Assembly (NCBI GenBank): GCA_943908405.1
Contig: CALTTE010000006.1
Coordinates: 1 to 53,925 of the forward strand
DNA length: 53,925 nucleotides
Direction of reading: 5' to 3'
Source: an uncultured Moraxella sp.
GTDB lineage: Bacteria; Pseudomonadota; Gammaproteobacteria; Pseudomonadales; Moraxellaceae
This document shows, one piece after another, positions 41,975 through 51,293 of the stretch; positions within the stretch are counted from its first letter, which is position 1, and the number at the start of each line of letters is the position of its first letter. The notes under the pieces are model-generated. The model did no database searches, was not told the origin of the DNA, and saw nothing but the letters and a program-made list of their open reading frames with translations. Position numbers and translations under genes: made by a program.

Positions 41975-44245
41975 TTATAATGGGTCAATATCCAGTGATA
42001 ATCTCACCTTATTATTACCATACTGATTTTTGAGTGCTGGCCAGTTGCGAAGGGCTTGGTGTAGGCTTGGGCGATGGGGGCTAAGTAATAGGCACTCGCT
42101 ATAATATTGGTTATTTTTTTTCTTGATGGTGGCAAAGGTTGGGGTTAGAGCGTGTATGCCTTCGGCGATAAAGTGTTGTTGTAAGGCGTTTAAGACTGTT
42201 AAACCAAGGCTTTCATCACGACTTTGAGCGATAATATTGGCGGCGTGGGTAATAGGCGGTAGTCCAAGCAGTTTACGTTCTTGTAACAATGTGTGGGCAA
42301 CGTGCGTATAGCCATTTTTGACAAGACTTGTCAGCAGTGGATTGTCGGGTTTGAGGGTTTGGATAAATACTTTAGCGGTGGTATCTGCCCGTCCAGCCCG
42401 TCCAGCAACTTGAATGATTTGCTGGCAAATATGCTCTGGGGCACGAAAATTGGGCGATAACAATCCTGCGTCGCCATCAACAATCACAACAAGACTGACT
42501 TTGGGAAAATGATGACCTTTGGCTAGCATTTGTGTGCCCACCAAAATCATTGGTTCGTTGGTTAAGATGGTGCGATAAATCGTGTTCCAATCGTTTTTTT
42601 TGCTGGTGGTGTCTTTGTCAATTTGCAAGATAGGATAAACTTGCTTGCTTGTTTGGGGATTGGCAAATAAAGCGTGTAATTCTGCAAAAATCTGGCTTGT
42701 ACCTTGTCCAAGGGTGATTAAATTGGGGCTACGGCAATTGGGGCAATGGCTAGGCAGGTGTGTGCTGTAGTGGCAATGATGACATTTGAGCATATCACCA
42801 AAACGACTTTTGTGCAAAGTCAAATGGCTACTACAGCGAATACAATCGGCTTGATAGCCACAAGCGTGACAAAGTACAATGGGGGCGTATCCACGGCGAT
42901 TTAAAAAAATAAGCACTTGCTCGCCTTGTTCAAGACAGGCACGGATTTGGTGGACAGTTTGTTGATTGATGACGCTTGGGGTTTGGTCGTGAGTTATAAA
43001 AGCATTGATGCGGTTATCAATGATGCGGTATCGCAGGTGAGATTGGTTGATACGGCGGGTTAATGCAAGCGGTGTTAACTTGCCAATCTTGCACAAATGT
43101 AGCTGCTCAAGGCTTGGCGTGGCACTACCAAAAATGGCAGGAATGCCAAGTTTGTAAGCCAAATACAATGCCACATCACAGGTATGATACCGTAAATGGT
43201 CTTGTTGTTTGTAGCTGGTATCGTGTGCTTCGTCAATAATAATCAGCCCCAAACGGGCAAAGGGATAAAAGATTGCCGAGCGGGTAGCAATAACAATTTG
43301 GGCGGTGCCGTTTTTGCACGCCAAAAACCCGGCCAGTCGTTCGTTGTCTGTCATTTGTGAATGTAAAACGATGATATTGGTAGCAAATCGTTCATAAAAA
43401 CGGGCTTTGGTTTGTGGGGTAAGTCCAATCTCTGGCACAATAACCAGCACTTGCTTGCCTTGGGCTAAGGCGGTGTATATGGTTTGTAGGTAAACTTCTG
43501 TTTTGCCAGAGCCGGTTACGCCTTGCAATAAAAAACCTTGATAGCGGTTGGTTTGAAGGGCGACGTCAATGCTGGCAATGGCGGTTTTTTGTTCATCGTT
43601 TAAGGTGGGCGGGCTTTGTTTAAGTAGACTTGCCGCTGGCGATAAAGTGGATTTTAAGGTTGTATTGGGTGTTATTGGGCTTGGTGATAGGGTGTTGGTT
43701 GCTTGTGCTTGTGTTTGAGGCTCAGTGCTAAGGTAGTTTTTTTGGTGCAGAGCATTGAGCGTTCTAGTTGCAATGCCAAGCGATTGTAAGCTTGTTGCGG
43801 TGATGGGTGGGGTGAGTGTATCAATTAACGCTAACGCTTGTTGTTGTTTGGCGGTCAAAGGTTTATCGCTTGGTGTGCGATAAATAATTACTGTGTCATC
43901 TTGGTGTTTGCCTTGTCTTATGTGGGTTGGGAGCATTACCGCCAACGTCTCCCCAAGCGGATAATGGTAGTAACTGGATAAAAATTGGGCAAAGGTAAGC
44001 CAAAATGGGGGCAAAATGGGGTTTGGATTGACAATCGCAATAATAGGCTTGAGCTTGGCTTTGGCAATGGTGCTGGTGGTGCTTGTGCCAACCACCATAC
44101 CAATAAGATGGCGTGAACCAAAAGGCACTTTAACTTGTACGCCACACTCAGGCAAAGCGATGGATTTGGGGCATAAATAGTCAAAATAATCGCCAACAGG
44201 CACAGCAAGAGCGACTTGTAATAAGGTTGGGTGATGGTCATTCAT
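41975..44245 (-). CDS. priA: Primosomal protein N' (replication restart helicase PriA)
   Basis: A 756-residue superfamily 2 DNA helicase that recognises stalled forks and reloads DnaB. The N-terminal 3'-DNA-binding domain is followed by Walker A GVTGSGKTEVYLQ and the DEAH box IIDEAHDTSYK. A zinc region with paired cysteines follows (CHACGYQADCIRC and CHHCHYSTHLPSHCPNC). Helicase motifs VSLVVIVDGDAGL and QVAGRAGRADT complete the core. A low-complexity Thr/Pro/Ser linker of about 45 residues lies just before the helicase domain (about 180-220). It is 248 bases downstream of ridA on the same strand. Confidence 0.97.
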   Translation of the reverse strand: MNDHHPTLLQVALAVPVGDYFDYLCPKSIALPECGVQVKVPFGSRHLIGMVVGTSTTSTIAKAKLKPIIAIVNPNPILPPFWLTFAQFLSSYYHYPLGETLAVMLPTHIRQGKHQDDTVIIYRTPSDKPLTAKQQQALALIDTLTPPITATSLQSLGIATRTLNALHQKNYLSTEPQTQAQATNTLSPSPITPNTTLKSTLSPAASLLKQSPPTLNDEQKTAIASIDVALQTNRYQGFLLQGVTGSGKTEVYLQTIYTALAQGKQVLVIVPEIGLTPQTKARFYERFATNIIVLHSQMTDNERLAGFLACKNGTAQIVIATRSAIFYPFARLGLIIIDEAHDTSYKQQDHLRYHTCDVALYLAYKLGIPAIFGSATPSLEQLHLCKIGKLTPLALTRRINQSHLRYRIIDNRINAFITHDQTPSVINQQTVHQIRACLEQGEQVLIFLNRRGYAPIVLCHACGYQADCIRCSSHLTLHKSRFGDMLKCHHCHYSTHLPSHCPNCRSPNLITLGQGTSQIFAELHALFANPQTSKQVYPILQIDKDTTSKKNDWNTIYRTILTNEPMILVGTQMLAKGHHFPKVSLVVIVDGDAGLLSPNFRAPEHICQQIIQVAGRAGRADTTAKVFIQTLKPDNPLLTSLVKNGYTHVAHTLLQERKLLGLPPITHAANIIAQSRDESLGLTVLNALQQHFIAEGIHALTPTFATIKKKNNQYYSECLLLSPHRPSLHQALRNWPALKNQYGNNKVRLSLDIDPL

Positions 44246-44493
44246 TGGTTGTCTGGTTAGTGGCTTAATGTTTATAAATTGGCGTCTTGGTTTGGCTATG
44301 AAAACGGTATAATTACAGTAAAAAATTTAAAAAACAGTAAATCCAACAAAACAGTAATTTTAAAAACAGTATTTTAAAAGTATTTTAAAATCAATTAAAA
44401 TAATAAAATTGGCATTGACCAACAAACCAATGCCAACCCATCAAAATTTAAAATCAATCTAATATCAATCCAAAAAACGCTTTATAAATCAAC

Positions 44494-44871
44494 TTAAAGC
44501 GATAAAATGGCCTCAATCTCAACCGCTCCACCTTTGGGTAAGGCGGCAACTTGTACAGCGGCACGAGCTGGATAAGGGGCGGTTAATCGCTGTTCAAAAA
44601 CACGATTGAGCGTAGCAAAATCGTTAAGGTCGGTCAATGATACGTTGAATTTAACCACATCGTCAAGACTGCCACCCGCTGCAACACAAATAGCCTGTAA
44701 GTTGTCAAAGGCTTGGCGTGCTTGGGCTTCAAAATCGCCTTGCAATTCCCCAGTTTTGGGGTCAAGCCCCAGTTGCCCAGAAATATAAACGGTATTACCT
44801 ACTTTAACCGCTTGTGAATAAGTACCAACGGCGGCAGGGGCATTGTTGCTGTGAATGATTTGTTTGGTCAT
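44494..44871 (-). CDS. ridA: RidA-family enamine/imine deaminase
   Basis: A 125-residue trimeric protein of the YjgF/YER057c/UK114 family that hydrolyses reactive 2-aminoacrylate and other enamines released by PLP enzymes. GTYSQAVKVGNTVYISGQLG and the C-terminal YPARAAVQVAALPKGGAVEI are typical, with the catalytic Arg in ARAAV and the Glu in EIEA. AAGGAG precedes the ATG. Located after spoT, as in many gammaproteobacteria, but separated from it by a small orphan gene. Confidence 0.97.
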   Translation of the reverse strand: MTKQIIHSNNAPAAVGTYSQAVKVGNTVYISGQLGLDPKTGELQGDFEAQARQAFDNLQAICVAAGGSLDDVVKFNVSLTDLNDFATLNRVFEQRLTAPYPARAAVQVAALPKGGAVEIEAILSL

Positions 44872-45118
44872 AGAAAAACTCCTTGTTTGTGGCTAATTTC
44901 GGTGATAACAAAGTTAGTGATAATAAATAAGCTGGGCAAATAAATTGGACAGCCAATCAAATCAAGCAAGCAAGTTAATTGGTTAAAAATTGACTGATAA
45001 ATAAATTGACCGATAATTAATTGGGCGGTCAATATTAATGTTTAAAATTGATAATAACCACAACCAATAAAATATCCAATTTTTGTTACTCGCTTGACTT
45101 AACTTATAAGGATTTGGA

Positions 45119-45319
45119 CTATATTAAGCGTTGTCGCCATTTGTCAAATAAGCTTAAGGCAGGCTTTGTGTGGTTGCTTGGGGCGTTGCTATTGTCGCTA
45201 TAATGAGAGCGGTCATTACGATAACAGTTGTCATTGGTTTTGGGTAATAAGTTTGGCTCGGCTTTGCCCAAAAAATGTGCCGCTTCTTGGCTTGTGTTTA
45301 GTTCAATACGACAACACAT
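45119..45319 (-). CDS. Small hypothetical protein between spoT and ridA (66 aa)
   Basis: A 66-residue ORF with no recognised family. Support: an excellent AAGGAG lies seven bases before ATG 45319, and the orientation matches spoT and ridA. The sequence is polar, with a Cys pair at the start (MCCRIELNTSQEAAHFLG), an Asn/Ser/His-rich middle and an amphipathic C-terminus (LSLFDKWRQRLI). No signal peptide or membrane segment. The frame extends upstream with a hydrophobic stretch, but without a better start. The 316 bases up to spoT hold nothing recognised. It could be lineage-specific; a chance ORF is not excluded. Confidence 0.55.
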   Translation of the reverse strand: MCCRIELNTSQEAAHFLGKAEPNLLPKTNDNCYRNDRSHYSDNSNAPSNHTKPALSLFDKWRQRLI

Positions 45320-45635
45320 GGTTCTACTCCTTGATAAAAATAGGTTAAGAATAACGGGGTTGAAAAATATTGGTAAAAAATATTGGCAATGGATTTTAAT
45401 TAAATGCAGATGACAAAAATTATAAAGATAAAGCATAACGATAAATTATAAAAATTTAATGTCATCTTAGCTGATTAAATGCAATCACTAATGGCTAAAA
45501 TCAAACAAATATTACCAATACAATAAACTAACAAAAGCTATCATAAGCAAGATTAAACCAAAATTCAAGTGGTTTTTTATGTTTTGTTAAGATTGTGCCA
45601 ATTATTTTGGGATAAAAAAGTTCAATTTCTATGTC

Positions 45636-47852
45636 TTAATCCCTATAAAGTCGCTCAATGTTTTTATAATCTAGCAGATGGCGTAATTTGTCAATGCCAT
45701 CGTGCAGGTGCTGTCTTGAGCGTACCACAAGATGTAGTATGGTTGCCCCCGTATTTTGGGCATTGTGTTTGCTGTTGGTTGTCTCAATGCCGATATTGAG
45801 TGCTTTCATCTCATAGATGACTTGGCTTAGTTGTTCTTCATTTAAAAGCATTGGGATTTTGATAAAAGCAGAAAAACGTAAAAATTTATCATTATGGTTG
45901 TCGTCAATGCTTGGTTTCCAGTGCAGTTGTATGACTTGATAGGGGTTGTCTTTACGGATATTGCTAAGCTCATAGCACTTGTGGCGGTGAATGTTAAGAC
46001 CGTGCTTAGATGATAAATGCCCAACAATGGCATCGCCATAGATGGGATTGCAGCAACGAGCAAAATTCACCTCAATGCCTTTAACCCCTGCGATTAAATG
46101 TTTGCTTTTGGTGATGGCGGTCTCTTCGCTGTGGTCAATTTCATCGCTAAACAGCCGTGAGACCACAAGCTGGGGTAATAGCTTGCCATCAATGATTTGG
46201 GCGAATAGGGCGTCTTGGCTGTCCACGCCACGCCACGCCAAAATATCGTGCCAATCGCTATCGCTTAGCTCCTCTAGGGTTTTGCCATAGGTTTTTAAGG
46301 CAGTGTTTAAGGCATATTTGCCTTGTTCAATTTTGGCGGTGCTAGAGAGTTTTTTGAGGGCTTTTAAAATCTCCTTGCGTGCTTTATTGGTGGCAACAAA
46401 GCCAAGCCAGTTCGCTTGTGCCATTGCTTTTGAGTCGGTGTGGATTTGGACAATGTCGCCTTGGGTCAATACTTGCCCAAGTTTGCCTTCTGTGTCATTG
46501 ATAGCAGCCCCTGTAGCGATGTTGCCAACCGAAGGACCGACCGCATAAGCAAAATCCAAAGCGGTAGACCCTCGTGGCAATTCATAGGCACGCCCTTTTG
46601 GACTGTAGCAGATGATTTTACGCTCGTTTAAGTAGCCCAAAAGCTCATCAATGGCGTTGATGATGTTGTCGTTACAAGTTAAATCTTGCAGATTTCTTAA
46701 GCTTGCTTGGATAACCGATTGGCTAAGCTCACCATCTTGCCCAATAATGCCAAGCCGTGCTGATTGTTGCATACGTTGGGTTAATAAGGTGATTTTGATG
46801 TGGTTTTGGTTGGCATCATAATGCAAAGTCAGCGATTGATTGCCTCCTGGTAGGGGTTTTCTGATGTGATCAAAAATGCCTTCATTGCCGATATTGTGCT
46901 GTTCAATCAAATAATAAGCCAGTTTGTCGCAAGCGTCAATGCTATCAACCACCACCTCAAATTCGTGCTGATAAACCAGCTCGTCAATATTGCCACGGTT
47001 ATTAAAAAATTGCCGATACATCGCTGTTTTGTTGTCCAAAACGTGAACCATACCATTTAAGCCAAGCTCATTTAGGATGTTTTGTAGATAGGTTTGTATG
47101 GCAGTTTGCTGATAGCGTCGTCCAAGGCGTTGTTGTAATAATTTATCGCTTAATTTAAGATACATTTTTTCATTCAGATTGCGATAACAAAACAGCTCAA
47201 TGGAATCGGCAATGTCGTTGAGCCCCAACACACGAGCCAACGGCACATAAAAGCTTAAAGTCTCTTTGGCGGTGCGTTGTTGTTTTTCAGGGCGGACAGC
47301 GTCAAGCGTGGACATATTGTGCAGACGGTCAGATAATTTGACAATCAGCACCCTTGGGTCGGCAATGGTGGCAGTGATGATTTTGTGAAAAGTTGCCGCT
47401 TGGCTTTCTTGTTGGCTCATCTCGTTGGATTTAAGTTTGGTTACCCCATCAACCAGCGTTGCTACCACGTCCCCAAATTTATCGCTCAGTAGCTGTAAGC
47501 TTACCTCTGTATCTTCTACGGTGTCGTGTAAAATCCCCGCAACCAAGGTGTCTTTGTCCAGTTGAAAATTTGCCAAAATTTCCGCCACGGCAATGGGGTG
47601 GGTAATATAAGGCTCACCAGATTTGCGTTTGTCTTTGATATGGGCGACATCACCAAAGGCACAAGCACGCATCACCGTTTTTTGTTCATCTATAGGCAGA
47701 TAGTTAATACTTTTTAATAATTTGACTCTTGATTCATCAACCAAAGGGTGGCTTAGTGATGGCAAGTTGTGCAAATCATTGATGGTAAAATCATCAAAAA
47801 TCGTGGCAGATAAGGGTCGGTGGGGGTCGGTGGGGGTGGTTTGATGATTCAT
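45636..47852 (-). CDS. spoT: SpoT/RelA-homologue: (p)ppGpp hydrolase with degenerate synthetase domain
   Basis: A 738-residue RSH protein. The N-terminal HD hydrolase is intact: ITHPIAVAEIL (H85), HDTVEDT (H109, D110, E113, D114) and KLSDRLHNM. The following synthetase domain keeps its position (about 240-370) but has lost the active-site consensus: the usual YGFR is HEFE, NGYQSLHT is reduced to GGNQSLTLHY, and the EVQIRT strand is IKITLL. Then come TGS (about 410-470, ICYSPKGRAYELPRGSTALD), a zinc-finger-like block (FARCCNPIYGD) and a C-terminal ACT domain. Probably a ppGpp hydrolase only, as reported for Acinetobacter SpoT. Start ATG 47852. Confidence 0.93.
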   Translation of the reverse strand: MNHQTTPTDPHRPLSATIFDDFTINDLHNLPSLSHPLVDESRVKLLKSINYLPIDEQKTVMRACAFGDVAHIKDKRKSGEPYITHPIAVAEILANFQLDKDTLVAGILHDTVEDTEVSLQLLSDKFGDVVATLVDGVTKLKSNEMSQQESQAATFHKIITATIADPRVLIVKLSDRLHNMSTLDAVRPEKQQRTAKETLSFYVPLARVLGLNDIADSIELFCYRNLNEKMYLKLSDKLLQQRLGRRYQQTAIQTYLQNILNELGLNGMVHVLDNKTAMYRQFFNNRGNIDELVYQHEFEVVVDSIDACDKLAYYLIEQHNIGNEGIFDHIRKPLPGGNQSLTLHYDANQNHIKITLLTQRMQQSARLGIIGQDGELSQSVIQASLRNLQDLTCNDNIINAIDELLGYLNERKIICYSPKGRAYELPRGSTALDFAYAVGPSVGNIATGAAINDTEGKLGQVLTQGDIVQIHTDSKAMAQANWLGFVATNKARKEILKALKKLSSTAKIEQGKYALNTALKTYGKTLEELSDSDWHDILAWRGVDSQDALFAQIIDGKLLPQLVVSRLFSDEIDHSEETAITKSKHLIAGVKGIEVNFARCCNPIYGDAIVGHLSSKHGLNIHRHKCYELSNIRKDNPYQVIQLHWKPSIDDNHNDKFLRFSAFIKIPMLLNEEQLSQVIYEMKALNIGIETTNSKHNAQNTGATILHLVVRSRQHLHDGIDKLRHLLDYKNIERLYRD

Positions 47853-48251
47853 AGCGGTAGGCTCTTTTTTTTGGGGTGGATTTTGGATTGTAGAGTAAAT
47901 GACTAAGCCTTGTCAATGCCCATTTAATCAAAAATTTTAATGATTTTAATTGATATGATTGGATGTTGATTTTTGGTTATTGGGTTTTTGTTTGATGATT
48001 TTTTATAGGGTGATTAAGGTTTTTGCTGGTTAAGCGTACAGTAATTTTAAATTTGTTGAGTTTTTGGTGTTGTTGTATTTGTTGGTAATTTTGTATAGTT
48101 GTTGCTTGTTATAATAATAACTCACTGATTGCTTACAATAATGATAACTTAAATAATATGCGATAGCAAAAATAATATGCGATAGCAAAATGGCAATTTA
48201 AATATTTAACATAGTTTGTTATAATAATAAATTTTGGGCAAGGGGTGATTC
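47853..48251. other. 399-base divergent gap between spoT and the O-acylation cassette
   Basis: AT-rich, no gene recognised. It holds a perfect 19-bp tandem duplication (48152-48170, 48171-48189) and two copies of TTGTTATAATAATAA (48107-48121, 48217-48231), the second about 20 bases before the MBOAT start. The TATAAT inside these could serve as -10 boxes for the cassette. Confidence 0.6.
48152..48189. repeat. Perfect 19-bp tandem duplication upstream of the MBOAT gene
   Basis: Two identical copies of AATAATATGCGATAGCAAA, end to end, about 62 bases before the MBOAT start codon. It may be a slippage product or a duplicated operator. Confidence 0.95.
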
Positions 48252-49661
48252 TTGGTATTTTCAAGCCTGATTTTTATCTTTTTATTCTTGCCCATTGTTT
48301 TGGTCTTGTATTATCTGTCGCCAACCTTAACACTTAAAAATTGGCTACTGGTTATTGCCTCTGTGATTTTTTATGCGTGGGGCGAGCCGTTTTGGGTGAT
48401 TTTATTGCTGGCATCTGCCACGGTGGATTACTGGAACGGACGATTGATTGAGCGTTATCGTGGCACGCCTTGGGCAAAACTTGCTTTATTTAATACCTTT
48501 GCCTTTAATATCGGCTGTTTGGCAATGTTTAAATACAGTGGATTTTTTGTAGAAAATATCAATGCCATTGCCCCTTTTAATTTGCCTGTGCCTAATTTTG
48601 CCTTGCCTGTGGGCATCTCTTTTTATGTGTTTATGTCCATTTCTTATACGATTGATGTATGGCGTGGCGAGGTCAAAGCCCAACGCAATTTTGGTTCATT
48701 TTTGGTATATATTGCCAACTTTCATCACTTGGTGGCAGGGCCGATTATCCGCTATGGGCATATCGCCAAAGAGATTCAGGAGCGGTATTTTCATTGGCAA
48801 GATTTAAGTTATGGCATTGTCCGTTTTTGTCGTGGATTATTCAAAAAAGTATTTATCGCTAACACAGCAGGGGCATTGGCAGAGCCTTTATTGCACGCCG
48901 ACCCAGCAACCGCCACGGTCGCTGGGGTTTGGCTTGGGGTGGTGTTTTTTGCTTTGCAGATTTATTTTGATTTTTCGGGTTATTCGGATATGGCGCTTGG
49001 ACTTGGGCGAATGTTTGGCTTTAAGTACCACGAAAACTTTGACCACCCTTATGCCGCCAAGTCCATCACCGATTTTTGGCGGCGTTGGCATATTTCGCTG
49101 GGTAATTTTTTCCGTGATTATGTGTATATTCCGATGGGCGGTAATCGTGTGGGACAGCTTGCCCAAATTCGCAATATTATGTTTGTGTGGATGCTCACAG
49201 GCTTTTGGCACGGTGCTAGCTGGAATTTTATCTTTTGGGGCTTGTATTTTGGCGGTATTTTGTTGATGGAAAAATTACTATTACGCAACATTTTGCCCAA
49301 ACTGCCAAGCATTATTCAGCACAGTTATGCTCTGTTTTTGATTATAGTGGGCTGGGCGATTTTTTATTATACCGATTTGGGCTTGATGTGGCAGAGTTTG
49401 CAGATAATGTTTGGGGCAGGCGATGTACCGCTTTGGGGTTATGTAGAATGGTCGGTGTTAAAAAGTAATGCTTATTGGTTTATTTTTGCTTGTCTTTTGT
49501 GTTTTCCGATTTATCATAAAGCCAAAAATGCCCTAATACGCTATAGCTCCCCTGCGGTGGTGGTGTCGGTGGATTGGCTGATGAGTGCGGTGTTTTTATT
49601 GGTATGTGTTGCCTTATTGGTTGGTAGTACTTATAATCCCTTTATTTATTTTAGATTTTGA
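48252..49661 (+). CDS. MBOAT-family O-acyltransferase (AlgI/PatA-like)
   Basis: A 469-residue polytopic inner-membrane protein. MVFSSLIFIFLFLPIVLVLY is the standard AlgI-type N-terminus and supports the TTG start at 48252, with AAGGGGTGA upstream. The MBOAT core has YFDFSGYSDMALGLGRMFG, ITDFWRRWHISLGNFFRDYV and the catalytic His of TGFWHGASWNFIFWGLYFG. Such proteins move acetyl groups from a cytoplasmic donor across the membrane for O-acetylation of alginate, peptidoglycan or other polymers. Two periplasmic SGNH-type genes follow. No polysaccharide synthase is present, so the acceptor is unknown. Confidence 0.93.
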   Translation: MVFSSLIFIFLFLPIVLVLYYLSPTLTLKNWLLVIASVIFYAWGEPFWVILLLASATVDYWNGRLIERYRGTPWAKLALFNTFAFNIGCLAMFKYSGFFVENINAIAPFNLPVPNFALPVGISFYVFMSISYTIDVWRGEVKAQRNFGSFLVYIANFHHLVAGPIIRYGHIAKEIQERYFHWQDLSYGIVRFCRGLFKKVFIANTAGALAEPLLHADPATATVAGVWLGVVFFALQIYFDFSGYSDMALGLGRMFGFKYHENFDHPYAAKSITDFWRRWHISLGNFFRDYVYIPMGGNRVGQLAQIRNIMFVWMLTGFWHGASWNFIFWGLYFGGILLMEKLLLRNILPKLPSIIQHSYALFLIIVGWAIFYYTDLGLMWQSLQIMFGAGDVPLWGYVEWSVLKSNAYWFIFACLLCFPIYHKAKNALIRYSSPAVVVSVDWLMSAVFLLVCVALLVGSTYNPFIYFRF

Positions 49662-49805
49662 TGGGCTGGCGTGTTCATTTGCGTATTTGGGTGCTGTTGG
49701 TATAGGGTTTTGGTGTAAGATTGTTGGTTGTAAGTTTGGTTGTAAGATTGTTGATGTAAGACGGTTGCTATAAAATTACTGGGGCAAGAGAATAGTTGGG
49801 TGTGA

Positions 49806-51269
49806 ATGCAAAATTATAACGATTATGAACAGCTGGACGACAGCAAATTGGCAAAAAAGCTAATGATGGCAAGCTCGCTTACGTTTATTGGGGTATTGAT
49901 TGTTGGTGGGGTATTGTTTTGGCTTGCCCCAAAACAGCAGGTATCTTTAGAAGAAAATCGTAATTTGGCGGTGCTCCCCATTGCCAATCGTGAGACGGTG
50001 TTTTCTGGTGAATTTGAAAAAAGTTTTGAAAATTATTATAACGACCATTTTGTGTTAAGAGACATGTGGATTAACTTTGCCGATCATATCAAGGCGTGGC
50101 GGGGCGTGCAAAGTAGCGAATTTAAGGTCATCATTCCAACCACAAATCGCCCAGACACAAGTAATCAAGCCAATCTCACCGAACAGATTGTTACCCCCCA
50201 AAAAGCAACATTTAAAGCCAATTTGGCGTTGAATCAGCCTTTATTAACACACGCCAAGGCCGACCAAAAGCCTGTAAGCCAAGCCAATTTGGCATTGGAC
50301 AAATCAAGTTTGGATAACGGTTTGGGCAACACAAACGATAAGGCGATGGATACAGCCATCAGCGATGAGGTGGCGGTGGCAGAAAATTTTGACGATGATT
50401 TTAGTCGTATTAAAGGGGTGGTGATTACCAAAGGGCGAGTGGTGCAGATTTTTGCTGGCTCAAAAGCGACAATATCGCCATTTGCCACGATGCTAAACGA
50501 CTACAAAAAACGATTGGGGGCAGCCACCAAAGTTTATGCAATGATTATCCCCGCTGGCAGTGATTTTTATTTGCCCTATGAGGTCAATAAAGGGGTGCTC
50601 AAAGAGCGAGAAAATATTGCTGTATTTAATGAGTTGTTAGATGGGGTGGTGTCGGTGGATGCTTATAATGCCCTTGCCCCTCATACCAAAGAATATATTA
50701 TGTTTGGTACTGACCATCACTGGACAGGGCTTGGGGCATATTATGCTTATACGGCTTTTGCCAAGCAAGCAGGTTTTGTGCCATTGACGTTAGCACAGAT
50801 GACTTATGTTGAGACGCATAATGAATTTTTGGGCAGTTTGTACAATTATACGCACGACAACAGCCTAAAAAATCATAAAGATACGCTAGAATATTACAAA
50901 ATCCCTGGCGATTATGAGGTAAAAATTTTTGATAAAAATGGCAACAATCCCAAGGCGGGCAGGTTGTATTATGAGCAAACCAACGGCTATGGCGTGTTTT
51001 TGGGTGGCGATTTTCCACTGATGCATATTCATAACGACAGCGTGCCAACCCGCAAAATTTTGGTGGTTAAAGATTCGTTTGGTAATGCCTTATCTACTTA
51101 TTTGCCTTATCATTATAGCGATGTTTATGTGGTGGATTACCGCCACTTTAAGGGCAATTTAATCAAATTGATGCAAGATAACGCCATTAAAGAGCTACTT
51201 TATGCACACAACAGCTTTGCTGCCAATTCTAAGGCGGCGGTTAATTATGGCAATGGGTTAAAAAACTAA
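49806..51269 (+). CDS. DHHW/AlgX-AlgJ-like periplasmic SGNH-fold protein
   Basis: A 487-residue protein with an N-terminal signal anchor (about residues 22-43) and a periplasmic domain of the AlgX/AlgJ/DHHW family. EENRNLAVLPIA and YNDHFVLRDMWI begin the domain. The family motif TDHHWTGLGAYYAY (about residues 301-314) carries the catalytic Asp-His pair, and KDSFGNAL (about 420-427) carries the Ser nucleophile. In alginate systems these proteins complete acetyl transfer from the MBOAT partner to the polymer. A low-complexity Asn/Gln/Ala linker (about 115-195), partly repeated, interrupts the fold. It follows the MBOAT gene by 144 bases that contain GGTTGTAAG repeats. Confidence 0.88.
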   Translation: MQNYNDYEQLDDSKLAKKLMMASSLTFIGVLIVGGVLFWLAPKQQVSLEENRNLAVLPIANRETVFSGEFEKSFENYYNDHFVLRDMWINFADHIKAWRGVQSSEFKVIIPTTNRPDTSNQANLTEQIVTPQKATFKANLALNQPLLTHAKADQKPVSQANLALDKSSLDNGLGNTNDKAMDTAISDEVAVAENFDDDFSRIKGVVITKGRVVQIFAGSKATISPFATMLNDYKKRLGAATKVYAMIIPAGSDFYLPYEVNKGVLKERENIAVFNELLDGVVSVDAYNALAPHTKEYIMFGTDHHWTGLGAYYAYTAFAKQAGFVPLTLAQMTYVETHNEFLGSLYNYTHDNSLKNHKDTLEYYKIPGDYEVKIFDKNGNNPKAGRLYYEQTNGYGVFLGGDFPLMHIHNDSVPTRKILVVKDSFGNALSTYLPYHYSDVYVVDYRHFKGNLIKLMQDNAIKELLYAHNSFAANSKAAVNYGNGLKN

Positions 51270-51293
51270 TAACAACCCTTAAAAGGAGCAACA

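Noticed and set aside
48136..48150. Possible Fur half-site (CAATAATGATAACTT) upstream of the MBOAT gene
   Set aside because: Only one half resembles the Fur consensus and the other half is missing; in AT-rich DNA this is expected by chance.
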